Below, piece after piece: positions 32,450 through 43,508 of a stretch of 64,000 nucleotides of DNA. The stretch spans positions 1 through 64,000 of the forward strand of contig WNNJ02003698.1 of NCBI GenBank assembly GCA_012934845.2, written 5' to 3'. The position numbers were made by a program, and so were the translations under genes. A model generated the notes under the pieces. It searched no databases and was not told the origin of the DNA. It saw only the letters and a list, made by a program, of their open reading frames with translations. Position 1 is the stretch's first letter. Every line of letters begins with the position of its first letter. The stretch comes from Pomphorhynchus laevis (taxonomy: Eukaryota > Acanthocephala > Palaeacanthocephala > Echinorhynchida > Pomphorhynchidae).

Positions 32450-34871
32450 TTTTTTTTTAAATCATATATTTTTTTCAATAAATCAAATATCTCAAATGAC
32501 AGAGTTTAAAATCAAAGGCTAATAATAATTATTACAAGCAAACATTGGCTATCTCTTCTGTTGATCGAAAATGATCGTGAACAGGTTTTCCATATGTAGA
32601 GCGTGGCCCTCTTAAACAGGCAGATGCAGCACGAGCTAAGGCATATGAAATTTTCTCTCTTATATTTTTTATTATTTGATGATATGGGAGTTCGCGTTTT
32701 GAGCTTAATTTTGAAGCTATTTGCTTCATTATCCTATTAGATTCCTGACTTGATCATCCTGAAGACGAAAAAAATTAACGGACTGAAATGCGCCTGTTCT
32801 AAACTTGAAATTCGCTCTCCATACTTCGATATTTTCCGTTTTTCATGTTATTCAAAGTCAGCCCTACACTCAGTTTGGGAGTTAGAAGGAGCATGCATAT
32901 TAAATATCGCGACATCCAAAAATGTCCGCTCAAACCGGCTTCCGAATAGTCCACTACATACAACATCCAGACGCGCTTCTTTCGATACGCTTGTGCTATT
33001 GTTATTAAAACGATAATCAGATGGTACGGGTGCTAATACTGGTTCAACCTCCACGCCACTGCATATCCCGCTTAAGAGGTGAGAAAATATATCCCTTCAT
33101 TATGCCTGATAGATGGTAACGCTCCAGTCTTGCACGAAAATGCATGATTGATAGTCATTTCTGAAAAACATATACACTTTTTATTTTCTAATGCTCGCAA
33201 AGACCATTCATAGCGACCTGCTAATGCATCGCTAAACTCATTGTTTGTAAGCCGAAACCCCTCGTGACGTAGAGGTAGGGAAGATAGCCACGATAAAACT
33301 CCCTTGTAACTAGCATGTGCCAATATCTTAAAGTAATCCGCTGGTAGAGATTTTAGTATTAATTCTTTCCTCGATTTGGCTACGTTTAATCTCATGTACG
33401 AAATGTTTCTAGCTATTTGAGTTTGAACATCCCTCAGGTTTTCTCCCGTATATCCGTCTCGATAGGTTTCATACATTCTACGAGAACAATCGTACTCCAA
33501 GTCAGCGATGTATTCCGGATCAACTAACCCAATGCCCCCTAAATTGAACGGTAGAGTTAATAATTCTTTATGTGCTTGTTCAATTTTCGCTTGTGTGATT
33601 GACTCAATAAAACCGCTATACAATAGGTTTTTCAGACATATAGTGACATCCGTGCACATTAATAAATACAATAATTTATTTAACGTGGCAAATGCGTGCA
33701 AAATGCACGCTTACATGACCACTAACAAACAAAAAAAGAACATCAAAGGTCACAGGTAATTAGTTAATTGTTGAAAAGAATTGGATTTGGTGTTTGAAGT
33801 ACGGCATAGATGTTGATTGGCTGATAGGAATAGGCAGTTGATTCCACAAGAGAGGAGCAGCCACAAAGAAGGAGCGGAAGCCAAAAGAGGTAGAGTGGAT
33901 TGGAACATGTAAAAGAAGGGAATTACGGGAACGCAGAGCACAATACACAGTACGAGAATTGTCGAGAAAAGGAAGGTTGAGAAATGAAGGGGTATGAGAA
34001 GTTATAAGGCGAAAAGCAATGATAAGAAGACGAATTTGAACACGACAATAAATTGTAGGCCAATCAAGAGAAACAAGATAGTGGGATGTATGCACATTGA
34101 TACTGTTCTGTAAGTATATATCCATTTTTATTGCACAGGGTTTATTAAGCCGGAATAAGCAGTCTTTCGATCAATTTTACTAACTTCAACTAATCTATCA
34201 AGTGTGGATGCCCAGGATGTTACCCTGTTTTTTATAATATCCAAAACATCAACTTCTGCTCCAATGGGAGTTCCGAGTACTTCGATAGCACGCTCACTTA
34301 TTTTACAGCCAGTGAAGTTGCTAGTGTCGAATTCATGTTCCTTGTGTATTAGCAGCTGTGTCTTTAGTGGATTAACGTAATATCCAAATTTTGGGCCTAT
34401 TGTTTTTAGTATTTCCCAGGCTTTAGATAAATCATCGCTAGGACCGACAAAATTTGCATCGTCTGCGTACCATCGTTGAATCACTGATGGTAAACGTTTA
34501 TGAATATGTAGGATAATTGGTAGAGTCGAAACGGCAAATGCAGCCATGGCCAGAGGGTCACATTGAGTGAAACTCTCTTTTGAAAATATCGGATCACTAC
34601 CAGTAAACATTGTCGATGATTTTACGTATAAGTTCACTAGTATTGTTTCTAGAGACGGACAAATGAATTTTATGTTTTCTAATGTTAGACGTAGATTTAC
34701 TGAATTAAAAGCGTTTGTTGCATCCACGGCCAGTAAGCCAAAGTCACCCCGAGAGTGAAAAGAATCTGATAAGGAATGAACAGCGAATTCTAGTCCGCTT
34801 CTCTGTGATGCGCACAATTGCAGTTCCCATTACATCCTGAATATGGTTTCTAATTTTTCCTAAAACGACTT
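32450..34871 (-). mobile_element. E9: inverted, 5'-truncated CXC-RLE element inserted in LINE X4
   Basis: Minus-strand near-identical copy of the 3' 2.0 kb of E3 (from E3 about 7046 to its end), beginning with a poly(A) tract read as T run at 32450-32458. It is flanked by exact 15-bp duplications. RT (34817-34128: DATNAF, YADDANFVG) and nuclease parts (33701-33072, 33054-32848, 32729-32532) are separated by a LINE Y2 insertion and about three small frameshifts or stops. The nuclease retains RLDV, FLDV and the RPRST tail. Young enough that the duplication is still perfect. Confidence 0.92.
33661..34090 (-). mobile_element. LINE Y copy Y2, short 3' fragment nested in E9
   Basis: The last 430 bp of LINE Y on the minus strand, with the family 3' stem-loop at 33688-33710. 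E9 sequence continues on both sides, and TGCACATT occurs at both junctions (33653-33660 and 34091-34098), an 8-bp target duplication. The order of events is therefore X4, then E9, then Y2. Confidence 0.9.
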
Positions 34872-34886
34872 CGCTCGATGACATTC
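34872..34886. repeat. 15-bp target-site duplication of E9, right copy
   Basis: Exact second copy of CGCTCGATGACATTC, followed by the LINE X tail TAGTAATAAT. Confidence 0.92.
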
Positions 34887-35137
34887 TAGTAATAATATAT
34901 TCGCGTATATGATAAATGATAACAACACAATATAAACTTGAAAATAATTGACAATTCGTTGTCATTTCGATAGATGGAACTCTTTATTTTACATAAATTT
35001 TTATATAATTTTACAATTTGACATTGTGAGTAAAATGCTTTCTCATCAAAATAACGAGTCATTATTTTAAGATATTCTACGTTTTCTAAGTAGTTGTTAA
35101 AGAACTAGCCGGCTGTTTTTAACTTTTTGCTTACATA
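34887..35137 (+). promoter_or_regulatory. 5' flank of the mevalonate kinase gene
   Basis: 251 bp of AT-rich sequence between the LINE X4 tail and the ATG at 35138. No ORF and no clear TATA box or initiator can be fixed. It must hold the 5' UTR and probably the promoter of the downstream gene. A mobile element tail forms its left border, so a transposon-derived promoter contribution is possible but unproven. Confidence 0.4.
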
Positions 35138-36088
35138 ATGATAAATGTTGTAGTGAGGTTACCCTCTAAGCTTATATTAGCGGGTGAACATAGCGTGTGT
35201 TACGATCAGGCGGCAATTGTTGTTGCCATCAAGGATCCTTATTTACAGCTAAAGTTTGCTCTTGTGAACAAACATGACACAATTAAAGTAGAACTTGACA
35301 ATAATCGAGCTGAGAAAGCGTTAAAACAAATATGTGACGATCTTAAATTTGACAGAGCCTGTATAAATTTGCAAATTGAGTCCACTGTTCCTTTTGGTAG
35401 TGGATTCGGCAGTAGTGCTTCATTTTGTGTGGGCTGTGTAGTTGCAATAACTGTACTCACTGAAACAAAAGTCGATCTTGATAAAATATTTCAAGTAGCA
35501 CGTAATGCGGAACAAATATTTCACGGAGGACGTTCTTCTGGTGTTGATATCGTTCCTTATATTCACGGTGGGATTTGTAGGTATGATATGGCCCAAGGTG
35601 TAATCGATAAGATGAAATCGGATTTCTTTAATTTTAAGATTTTGATTGCCGACACCCGGATTCAACGCGATACTTCTAAACTTAATAAAATACTTGAAAT
35701 GAAGTTCAAATTGCAAAAGCAAAGTACCGATCTAATTATAAAGACTTTGGGAAGCGTCACAAATGACATGTGGACTAATTTACAAGGTGATAAAGATTAT
35801 AATATGCTGAAAGATCATTGCTATCAGTGTCATTGTTTATTGAAAGCCCTCGGATTATCACATCCGAAACTTGACTTAGCTGTGAAAATCGCTGAAGACT
35901 ACGATATCGCTGCCAAGATGACGGGGGCAGGTGGTGGCGGTTGTGCTATAATGTTTATCGATCCATCTATTCATGATAAAGACAAATTGTGTAAGCAATT
36001 ACGAGACAATGATTTCAGAGTTTATGATAATGTTGAACTAACAAATATTGGATATACGGTAGAAAAATATTTTCCAGCTGAACATTAG
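35138..36088 (+). CDS. MVK: Mevalonate kinase, intronless
   Basis: 316-residue GHMP kinase that phosphorylates mevalonate with ATP, the first kinase step of the isoprenoid pathway (cytosol or peroxisome in animals). Family signatures in order: PSKLILAGEHSV at 9-20, the glycine/serine ATP loop PFGSGFGSSAS near 84-94, the substrate and catalytic block EQIFHGGRSSGVDI at 125-138 with its Glu and Asp, and the C-terminal glycine motif MTGAGGGGCAI near 261-271. All catalytic elements look intact. Animal enzymes are usually about 395 residues; this one is shorter, nearer archaeal length, and has no intron over the whole frame. It sits alone between LINE copies. Start chosen because it precedes the conserved N-terminal strand directly. 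An intron-poor host or an old retrogene would both explain it. Confidence 0.93.
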   Translation: MINVVVRLPSKLILAGEHSVCYDQAAIVVAIKDPYLQLKFALVNKHDTIKVELDNNRAEKALKQICDDLKFDRACINLQIESTVPFGSGFGSSASFCVGCVVAITVLTETKVDLDKIFQVARNAEQIFHGGRSSGVDIVPYIHGGICRYDMAQGVIDKMKSDFFNFKILIADTRIQRDTSKLNKILEMKFKLQKQSTDLIIKTLGSVTNDMWTNLQGDKDYNMLKDHCYQCHCLLKALGLSHPKLDLAVKIAEDYDIAAKMTGAGGGGCAIMFIDPSIHDKDKLCKQLRDNDFRVYDNVELTNIGYTVEKYFPAEH

Positions 36089-36197
36089 ATTAATTAAAAA
36101 TGCAGTCATTTTAATTCACTGGTTATTAAAATGTAGCTGAAAATTAATTTCCACAATCTGAAGATTAAGACAGTAGCTGTCAAAATATCAATTTCTC

Positions 36198-36203
36198 AAT
36201 AAA
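36198..36203 (+). terminator. Polyadenylation signal of mevalonate kinase
   Basis: AATAAA in the sequence CTCAATAAAAATAG, about 110 bp after the stop codon. It is the first canonical hexamer downstream on the plus strand. Confidence 0.6.
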
Positions 36204-36359
36204 AATAGAAAAATATATCTTTGTTACATTAAAACTTCAATCAATAGGCAATTAGATATTTGCAATTTAATGATTGTTTTTAAACAAATATTTTATTTTA
36301 CCGTTTTTATTTTTAAAATTAATACTGATATATTTTGGCCAGCCATCTATGTTTGATCT

Positions 36360-37185
36360 CGATATATGTCTGATCTCGATACATTGACGTATTAGTCAGC
36401 TGAGAACTCTTTAAGTATTAATGTGACAAAATGTGCATACATGCACATAGGGAATAAGTTTTCGACAATCAGCTACTCAATTAACTTACAACCGATTCCT
36501 ATGGTTCGTCAATATAGAGACTTGGGCGTCGTCGTTTCGGATGATCTAGGCACTAGGAAAAATACGGAGCAAATATGTGCTAGAGCAACTCGAATTTCCG
36601 GTATGATTTCCAGATGTTTTAGTAAATTAGAAATTGAGTCATTTAAACTGTTATTCACTACTCTCTGTTCAAGTGTTTTAACTATTGTTCTCTAGCATCA
36701 TACCCAGTTAACAAATCAGAAGAGTTTCGTATTGAACAGGTATTGCGACGTTCTAAACGGGTAGCGGGCCTTCATAACCTTACTTATAAGGAACGGTTAA
36801 GTCGCCTTAATATGCCTTCGTTATCTTCACTTCGAGCACTAAATGACCTGGTTGTAGTGTGGCGGGCGATGAGCAATCCTAATAATCCCGTTAGAAGTCT
36901 ATTTCGTATGCGAAATGACTCAAGATTACGTGGTCATCCACTTATGTTACAACGTAAACACTGGTGTAAAAAGAGAAACATTAATTTTGCCGTGCGTGTC
37001 ATTCCAGCTTGGAACAGTTTACCGGCGGAAGTTGTGAAGCAAACAAGCAGACGTGGATTTATATCTACTTTGAAGAAACTGACTAATTTTTAATTACTTT
37101 GTTGTTAGTTTCTTTTTTATATTTTAAATTGTGAAGGTGTCTATTGAGCTACGCTCGCTGACATTCTAGTAATAATAATGATGCA
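36360..37185 (+). mobile_element. LINE X copy X3 (CR1-like), 3' fragment
   Basis: Begins abruptly in the post-RT region (DLDTLTY near 36366), holds frames 36423-36695 and 36743-37093 (C-terminal block ending TLKKLTNF), and the 3' terminus GCTACGCTCGCTGACATTC at 37146-37164, followed by a TAGTAATAATAAT tail. It is the copy that shows the uninterrupted 3' terminus. At least one stop, at 36693. Confidence 0.87.
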
Positions 37186-37590
37186 CAAGATAATTAATTC
37201 CATCCAGCGCACGGAAATGACGATTTTCTAGTATACCACCAGCAACTTATAATGGTGAACTTATTGAGCGATATGATGCGCTTAAATTTTAGGTATTACT
37301 CTTAATAGCTCACTGACTTGAAGTTTTCGCGTGCAACAGATTTCAACGTCATGCTTCAAACGTATTTACCTGCTCCGCAGGTTGAGATCGTTAGGTATGC
37401 CTAACAATGATTTACGTTATTTTTATCGAGCAACCATATAAATCATATTAACTTATGGATATCCGCTATTTCCCAATACGTAAAAAATAGATTTAGAAAT
37501 GCCGAATCAAATACATCGCAATGCTAGCAGAATATGCTGTTAAAATTGTCCTACATTAGAATATGTGTTTGAAAGATATTATTATACTAA
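37186..37590. other. Gap between LINE X3 and LINE W, no gene seen
   Basis: 405 bp without a credible ORF. It may contain the 5' UTR or an ORF1 remnant of LINE W, but no motif supports that. Confidence 0.3.
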
Positions 37591-38589
37591 ATGTCGAAAG
37601 CTGTCCAGATGTCCGGGAAACCATCAATATATAAGAAATCTAATTGTGAAAAATTTTTAAGTTGTGCGGCGAAGGGTAAATACGCGATTCAACCTCGGAA
37701 TCCGTCTAACCGTTCCATTGATACTCTCCGCCGCACAGATTCGTGCATCCAGCACGTAAACATCAATGCCATTTTAACACCAACAGCGACATATCACCAC
37801 TGCCGTTACTCTCAAAATAATATTTCCGTCATGTACTCTAACTGTTTAAGCATGTACAACAAGTTTGACGAAATATTGTGTCTCGTTAATTTAATGAACC
37901 CAAGCATCATAGCATTGAGCGAAACCTGGCTTAACAACGATATATCTGATAATGAAATCTCAATATCAGGCTACTTTGTTATACGATCGGATCGAACCGC
38001 CTCAAAAGGAGATGGAGTTATATTATACATCAAGCAACCGTTAACCATCATCGAGAACAGCATTGTATCAGATGATTCATACAACGAATATTTGTGGGCA
38101 ACAGTATCTTCTCCTGAGAGACAGACACTAAAAATCGGCTTATTTTACCGCTCTCCGCGCTCCGCAACTGAAAAGATTTGCATCACTTTACGACATCACC
38201 TAACAAGCTTATCACCGATCATTATCCTAGGAGATTTCAATATGCCTCATGTCAATTGGGACCTATATACTGCGGCACATGGTTGTGATGTTGAATCATC
38301 CAATCTCATTGATACGATCAACGATCTCAATCTAACCCAGCATATTCACGAACCCACTAGAAGGAGGGAGCAATCATCTGCCATTTTAGACCTCTGCTTA
38401 TCAAGAGGGGAACCAACAATTGATGAAATCTCTCTCAGCCCCCTATTGGCCACAGTGATCATTGTGTCATTAGGCTGGCGCTTTCTGTCAGTCTCTTTAA
38501 AACAGCCCCCTCGTCAAACCCGAATTGAATCCCTTCAAAGCGATTTTCGCAAGTATGACGCAAATTATTCGATACATTCAATGGCCTAA
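37591..38589 (+). pseudogene. LINE W APE endonuclease
   Basis: 332-codon frame. After a basic N-terminal region of about 80 residues come the endonuclease motifs: SNCLSMYNKFDE near 88, SETWLN near 111, YRSPRS near 188, ILGDFNMPHVNWD near 212 and LDLCLS near 267. The final SDH motif is lost by a frame change near 38450. It would nick target DNA for target-primed reverse transcription. Inactive in this copy. Confidence 0.82.
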
Positions 38590-39544
38590 TCCATATGTAA
38601 TTGGCATAGATCAGTGCTGGGAAAATTCCAAATCGACCTTGATCAATGCTCTAAATTACTTCTTCCCTTTAAAACGTCAGCGCACATCCCACAAAACTCC
38701 CATTTAGGTTTGACTCGCAGATTAAACAAATGATTAAGACAAGAGACAAAATTTACAAAAAATTCAAAGAAGGGAATTGTTCTTGAACCGATTACAAGGA
38801 ATTACGAAATCAAGTAACGGCACTCAAACGTCAGAAATGCAGGTGCTTCGTTTCCAATCTTTGTCAATCATCCAAAAGATATCCAAATAAATTGTTCAAA
38901 CATATCAGCTCATTTAAATCAACAACTCATGAGATCAACTCTATATTTATGGAAACCGGTGAGTTCACATTTGATGACAAAGCAATTGCCAATATTTTCC
39001 TGGATCAATTCACGCTTGAGAGTCCTACCTGTCAGTATTGCCCCCGAGTCTCGACAGCTCAATATCCGTGTTACGAATTACCTTCATTTAATAGATTTGA
39101 GGTACATAACGAACTTCTGAAGCTACCACGATCAATTGCGGCAAAACCAGACAATATTCCTGTAATTCTTCTTTGGGAACTTGCACCAGTAATATATGAA
39201 CCTTCACACACCATATTTGATTTCTCAACAGGATGTATACAATCAGATTGGAAATGTTCTACAATTCGACCTCTATACAAAAAATGCGACCGTAATCTAG
39301 CGAGCAACTATCGGCCAATAAGCCTTACCTGCGTTGCTTGTAAAGTGCTACAGAAACTGCTTTTTTAAACGAATCATCGGGTACCTAGAAGTGAACCAAG
39401 TACTCTGCGACAACCAGCATGGTTTCCGCCCAGGAAGATCTACTGTCACAAACCTCGTACTTGCGAAAAAAAAAGGATTTATTTTAACGTGGCTAATGCG
39501 TGCCAGTGCACGCTTACATGACAACAACAAAACAAAACTGTGAA

Positions 39545-40681
39545 TCAGGTGTCGAGAAGGTGTGAACGGATGAGATGTTTGAATGTGATAAAGGAGGGAG
39601 CGCGGCGGACGTCGAGAGGGAGTTGATTCCAGGCGAGTGAGGCGGCGACGAGGAAGGATCGGAGACCGTAGTTGTTGGAGTAATTAGGAACGTGGAGTAA
39701 GAGGGTATGACAGGAACGAAGCGATAGCGAGGAGGGGCGAGTATCGTCTAAGAAACGAAGGTTGATGAACAATGGGGAGCCGACAACGATGAGACGAAAA
39801 GTAACGAGAAGGCGGAGTTTGATGCGGATGTGGATGGTGGGCCAGGAGAGTTGGGCAAAATATGTGGATGTGTGGTCGAAGCGACGGAGACGAAAGAGCA
39901 CTCGAACGGCGGTGTTGATTATTCGTTGTAGGGGTAGGATGATGGATTTTGGAGAATTGGCGAAAAGGCTAAGGCAGTAATCGATTTTAGGGAAAAGAAG
40001 CGATGAAAGAAGAGACATACAAGAACGGAAGTCGATAAGGGGGCGGATACGGCGGATGTCACGAAGAATTAAGTTAGACGAGCGGACCTTGTCACGGACG
40101 AAGGGTTTAAGGGAAAGGTGATCATCGAAATGGAAGCCTAAGAAAGTGAGATTGTGGACTATAGGGATGATCGATGAGGCAAAAGATACAATGGGAGGAG
40201 ATATGCTTGGTTTACGGGGAAGGATCCACATTATTTTGGACTTTTCGGCGTTTAGAACGAGATGGAGATTGGAGAGACGTTTGTAGATAGAAGAAAGACA
40301 GTTGGAGGCAGAAATGCCGATATCGTGTATGCGATGTGCGGGTGCATGAGCATAGATTAGAATGTCATCGGCGTATTGCATGACGTTAAAGGAGTAAGGT
40401 TTGATAAATGGAGAGAGATCGCCAAGCAAAAGAGAGAAAAGCAGGGGACCTAGGACTGAACCTTGTGGAACCCCGCAAAAAATAGGGATGGGAGGGGAGG
40501 ATGATGAATTAGAACAGACGCGAAAGGAACGGTCGGATAGATATGAGGCGAACCAAGCTACGGAGGAGGAAGAAAAGCCGTAATCATAACGAAGGCGAGA
40601 AAGGAGGACGGAGTGGTCGACAATGTCAAATGCGGAGGAGAGGTCGAGGTTGAAACAATCGAGGTTGAAACAATCAAACAA
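39545..40681 (-). pseudogene. LINE Z2 ORF2, RT core and C-terminus
   Basis: 378-codon open frame: DLSSAFDIVDHS near 10, GVPQGSVLGPLLF near 69, YADDILIYAHAP near 103, then a KSKIMW block and a C-terminal domain ending near ITFKHLIRSHLLDT. All RT core residues are intact, but it is cut from the endonuclease frame (42251-40818) by a deletion that removed RT N-terminal motifs. Family motifs place it with Y1; the two are sister LINE families. Confidence 0.85.
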
Positions 40682-40817
40682 TCGCAGGGGTCGAGCGATT
40701 GTTTCTTAAGGAGGGGACGAACGATTGCGGATTTCCAGTGTGAAGGGAAGATACGACTGCGGATGGACGAGTTAAACAAGGTTGTGAGAAATGGGGATAT
40801 CGATGAGCATATAGATT

Positions 40818-42251
40818 TTAATATGTGAGTAGGCAGGGGATCGGCAGGTGAGGTTTTGTTGGGCAAGGACATGAGGACAGATGATACTTCTGTAGGTGAT
40901 ACAGGGAGAAGATGAAAGAGTTCCGGAAGGATGAGAGTAGACTGGGCAGAGTGGGATAGGATGGAGACCGGGGTGTGAGAGAGCAGCGTGGATACTTTAG
41001 TCTGGAGAAATGACGAATAATCATTTGCATTGATGTTGCAAGGCGTAGAGGAACGAGCCAGGATTGAGTTAAAAGTATGCCAGAGAGTCTTAGAGTTGAA
41101 TGAAGTGATGATTTTATGCTACCAGAACGAGTTGCATTTGGTACGTAGTAGGTGGAGATGAGACCGGCGAAGAGCAAGATAGGAATCACGGAAAGACGGA
41201 GTGATCGAGCGGAAATCGCGTCTGAGAGAGCGGTGATAGACTCGAAAAGCATGGCGGAGTCGACGCTTTGAGAGTAGGCATTGGATGTCAAACCATGGGG
41301 CACGGTGCAAGCGACGGTGTGGTGAGACTTGAAGGGCAAGAGAATATCGAGAGTGGATGTGAGTTCAGAGTCGAAAAGAAAGGCGAGATCGTGAGGAGAT
41401 GAATATGTTATTGTGGGTAATGATAGAGACGATTTGAGTAAGGCAGAGCGGAGAAGGGAGAGGTCAAGATTTCTCCAAGGGCGACGTAGGATTGTAGGTG
41501 TGTGAGGAGGGGTGTGGTTGCGAGCGAGATCAAGGGTGATAAGAAAGTGATCGGATAGACCAGGATCAGAGATGGACAGTGAGGTGTAGGCAGCAAAATG
41601 ATCGGGGACAGCGATGATGTAGAGTGCCCCGCCAAGTATATGTGTGGGGGCAGTGAAGATTAGTTTGTAATTGTAGTTGGATAGAATGTTGATGAAGCGG
41701 ATGGAATCTGTGGAAGAGGGTCGGTGTAGGCGGATATTGAAGTCGCCTAGAACGAGTGAAGGGATTGAGGACAAAGAACAATGAGAAAGGAGGACAGCGA
41801 GTTCGGTAAAAAATAAGGCTGTAGGAGCTGATGAACCAGGACGGTATACAATGGCGAGATCTAGAGTGATCGGGTTAGAATAACGACAAGTGAGCAATTT
41901 AAAAGAACAAGGACTGAAAGAGGGATTGATTTTGCGAAGAGAAGTGGGGTGACGCGCGAATGCGACGATGCCGCCATGATTAGAGAATTTAGAAGGGCAT
42001 GAGCTGAGGGGGCGAGCGGATTCGACTAGGGAGCAACCGGCAGAGAACAGACGGCGAATGGAAAGGTCGTCGGAATCTGAGTGCCAGGATTCGGTGAGGC
42101 AGAAGAGATCGATGGATTGCTTGGTGAATAGGTTGAGGATAAGATCGGATTTATTGAGAATAGATCTAGTGTTGAGGAGACCGAATCGGAAACCGTATGC
42201 TGTGGCGAAAGAGACTAGTGGAGAAGACACATAGGAGAGATGGTGCGCCAT
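40818..42251 (-). pseudogene. LINE Z2 ORF2, APE endonuclease part
   Basis: 477-codon frame. Endonuclease motifs: LLNTRSILNKSD near 24, CLTESWHSD near 50, VYRPGSS near 136, LGDFNIRL near 165, DPGLSDHFL near 231, all intact. The later part of the frame, after about residue 300, runs out of register (a Ser/Leu-rich shadow frame), because the true frame continues as HRAPWFD near 41300. Nuclease domain therefore complete; linkage to RT broken. Confidence 0.83.
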
Positions 42252-42569
42252 CGAATTTTTGGACGAATGTGGACAACTTGAAAATTTCCGTCTATGTTTC
42301 GGATGGCGAGTGATGTTTCGCCGTTTTCCTCGCGACGGTGTTTTTCGATGCGGGCTGAAGCGATTTGAGCGATTTCAGGAGGGGCGCGATCGGGGAAAAT
42401 TCGAGTGGTTGAAGATGACATGAGTTTGAATCGTTGAGAGAGGACAGAAGACGCGTGAGAGCGATGCTTGAAAACAATTTTTAGGAGAGGGGGCTGGGAA
42501 GGATTAGATTGAGAAGATTTGTTTAGACGGATGAATGCGACAGGAGAAATGTCCTTGAAAAAGGATGGT

Positions 42570-43238
42570 TTATCCGCAAGAACAATAGACGAGAGGATGG
42601 GTCTGAAGGCGGAAACATCGTGGTCGAGACGTGCTTGTGGAGATATGGAGTTGGAAGGAGTGATATTGGTGACGATGACGCAACGATTGCGAGAAGGAAA
42701 GCGCTTCCGTAAAGAAGGACGAGTGACGTGAGTGGGTTAGATCACGATAGAAGAGCTGGTAGTTGATGATTTGGAGGGAATTTGTTTGACGACGGGAGAC
42801 AGAGGATAATGATAATAAAGAGGGTGGCAAGCTATGTGAGGAAAGTTTAGGAGTGGAAGGATCGTGGAGGTTGGTGGATGTGATTTTGATTGATGGATGC
42901 AAGTTATTGTGAAACGAGACGGGAAGCACTGGACGGGGGTTGTCGGGGAGTGAAGATAACATGGAAGGGGAAGTGTATATGGAGGCAGGGTCGGTAAGTG
43001 GAGAAAGTACATTAGAAACTACGGGGGCAGTTTGAGTTGACGTGTTGAATGTTGATATGTGTTTATTGGAAAGGTTGCATATTAGTTTGTTGGCACAAAA
43101 ACCACATACGAAGTCTGCTTTAGCCTTATTCTTGTCGCAGGTGATTGTTGTCCAGACGCTGCAGTCGTGTATCGAGCACTGTACTTGCAGTTGTCCATAG
43201 TTGGTGTCGGTCTTAGTTGTTTTCTTACGTCCACCCAT
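42570..43238 (-). CDS. LINE Z2 ORF1, PHD-like finger protein
   Basis: 222-codon frame. It starts with a basic MGGRKK, then a cysteine/histidine finger: C-x3-DC-x-V-W-x5-C, then F-x-CGFC, near residues 20-52, resembling the PHD-type finger of CR1-group ORF1 proteins. A long Ser/Thr/Pro-rich tail follows. CR1 ORF1 proteins bind element RNA or chromatin; here that is inference. Z1 and Z3 carry related ORF1 segments. Confidence 0.65.
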   Translation of the reverse strand: MGGRKKTTKTDTNYGQLQVQCSIHDCSVWTTITCDKNKAKADFVCGFCANKLICNLSNKHISTFNTSTQTAPVVSNVLSPLTDPASIYTSPSMLSSLPDNPRPVLPVSFHNNLHPSIKITSTNLHDPSTPKLSSHSLPPSLLSLSSVSRRQTNSLQIINYQLFYRDLTHSRHSSFFTEALSFSQSLRHRHQYHSFQLHISTSTSRPRCFRLQTHPLVYCSCG

Positions 43239-43245
43239 AAACGAT

Positions 43246-43375
43246 GGTTGCCGTCGATTGTTGTCGTCGATTGTTGTCGTCGATTGTTGTCGTCGATTGT
43301 TGTCGTCGATTGTTGTCGTCGATGGTTGTCGTCGATGGTTGTCGTCGATGGTTGTCGTAGATGGTTGTCGTAGTG
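43246..43375 (-). repeat. 13-bp tandem repeat in the LINE Z2 5' UTR
   Basis: About ten copies of a unit read on the plus strand as GTTGTCGTCGATT or GTTGTCGTCGATG. It overlaps the start of ORF1 upstream. Similar words are at 31860-31910 in Z1, so the repeat is a family character with variable copy number. Confidence 0.88.
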
Positions 43376-43416
43376 CGTCGATGGTTGTCCTTGTGCGTTA
43401 AAACTGTTAAATTTGC

Positions 43417-43508
43417 TGGATTGATCTGGAACTGGATTGATCTGGAACTGGATTGATCTGGAACTGGATTGATCTGGAACTGGATTGATCTGGAACTGGA
43501 TTGATTGT
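43417..43508 (-). repeat. 16-bp tandem repeat in the LINE Z2 5' UTR
   Basis: Five to six copies of GGAACTGGATTGATCT (plus strand), nearly perfect. It lies just inside the 39-bp leader at the element 5' end. Together with the 13-bp block it mirrors the layout of E2: leader, tandem repeats, ORF. Confidence 0.9.

Noticed and set aside
35138-36088. Bacterial origin of the mevalonate kinase
   Set aside because: The motifs fit eukaryotic and archaeal forms equally, codon usage looks like the surroundings, and no bacterial neighbour gene is present; phylogeny would be needed.
40818-41200. C-terminal half of the 477-codon frame as a distinct domain
   Set aside because: Comparison with Z1 and Y1 shows the real LINE frame is the adjacent one (HRAPWFD region); this tail is out of register.
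43167-43401. Two repetitive plus-strand ORFs rich in VVVD/CRRWLSS
   Set aside because: Translations of the 13-bp tandem repeat in the LINE Z2 5' UTR on the wrong strand.
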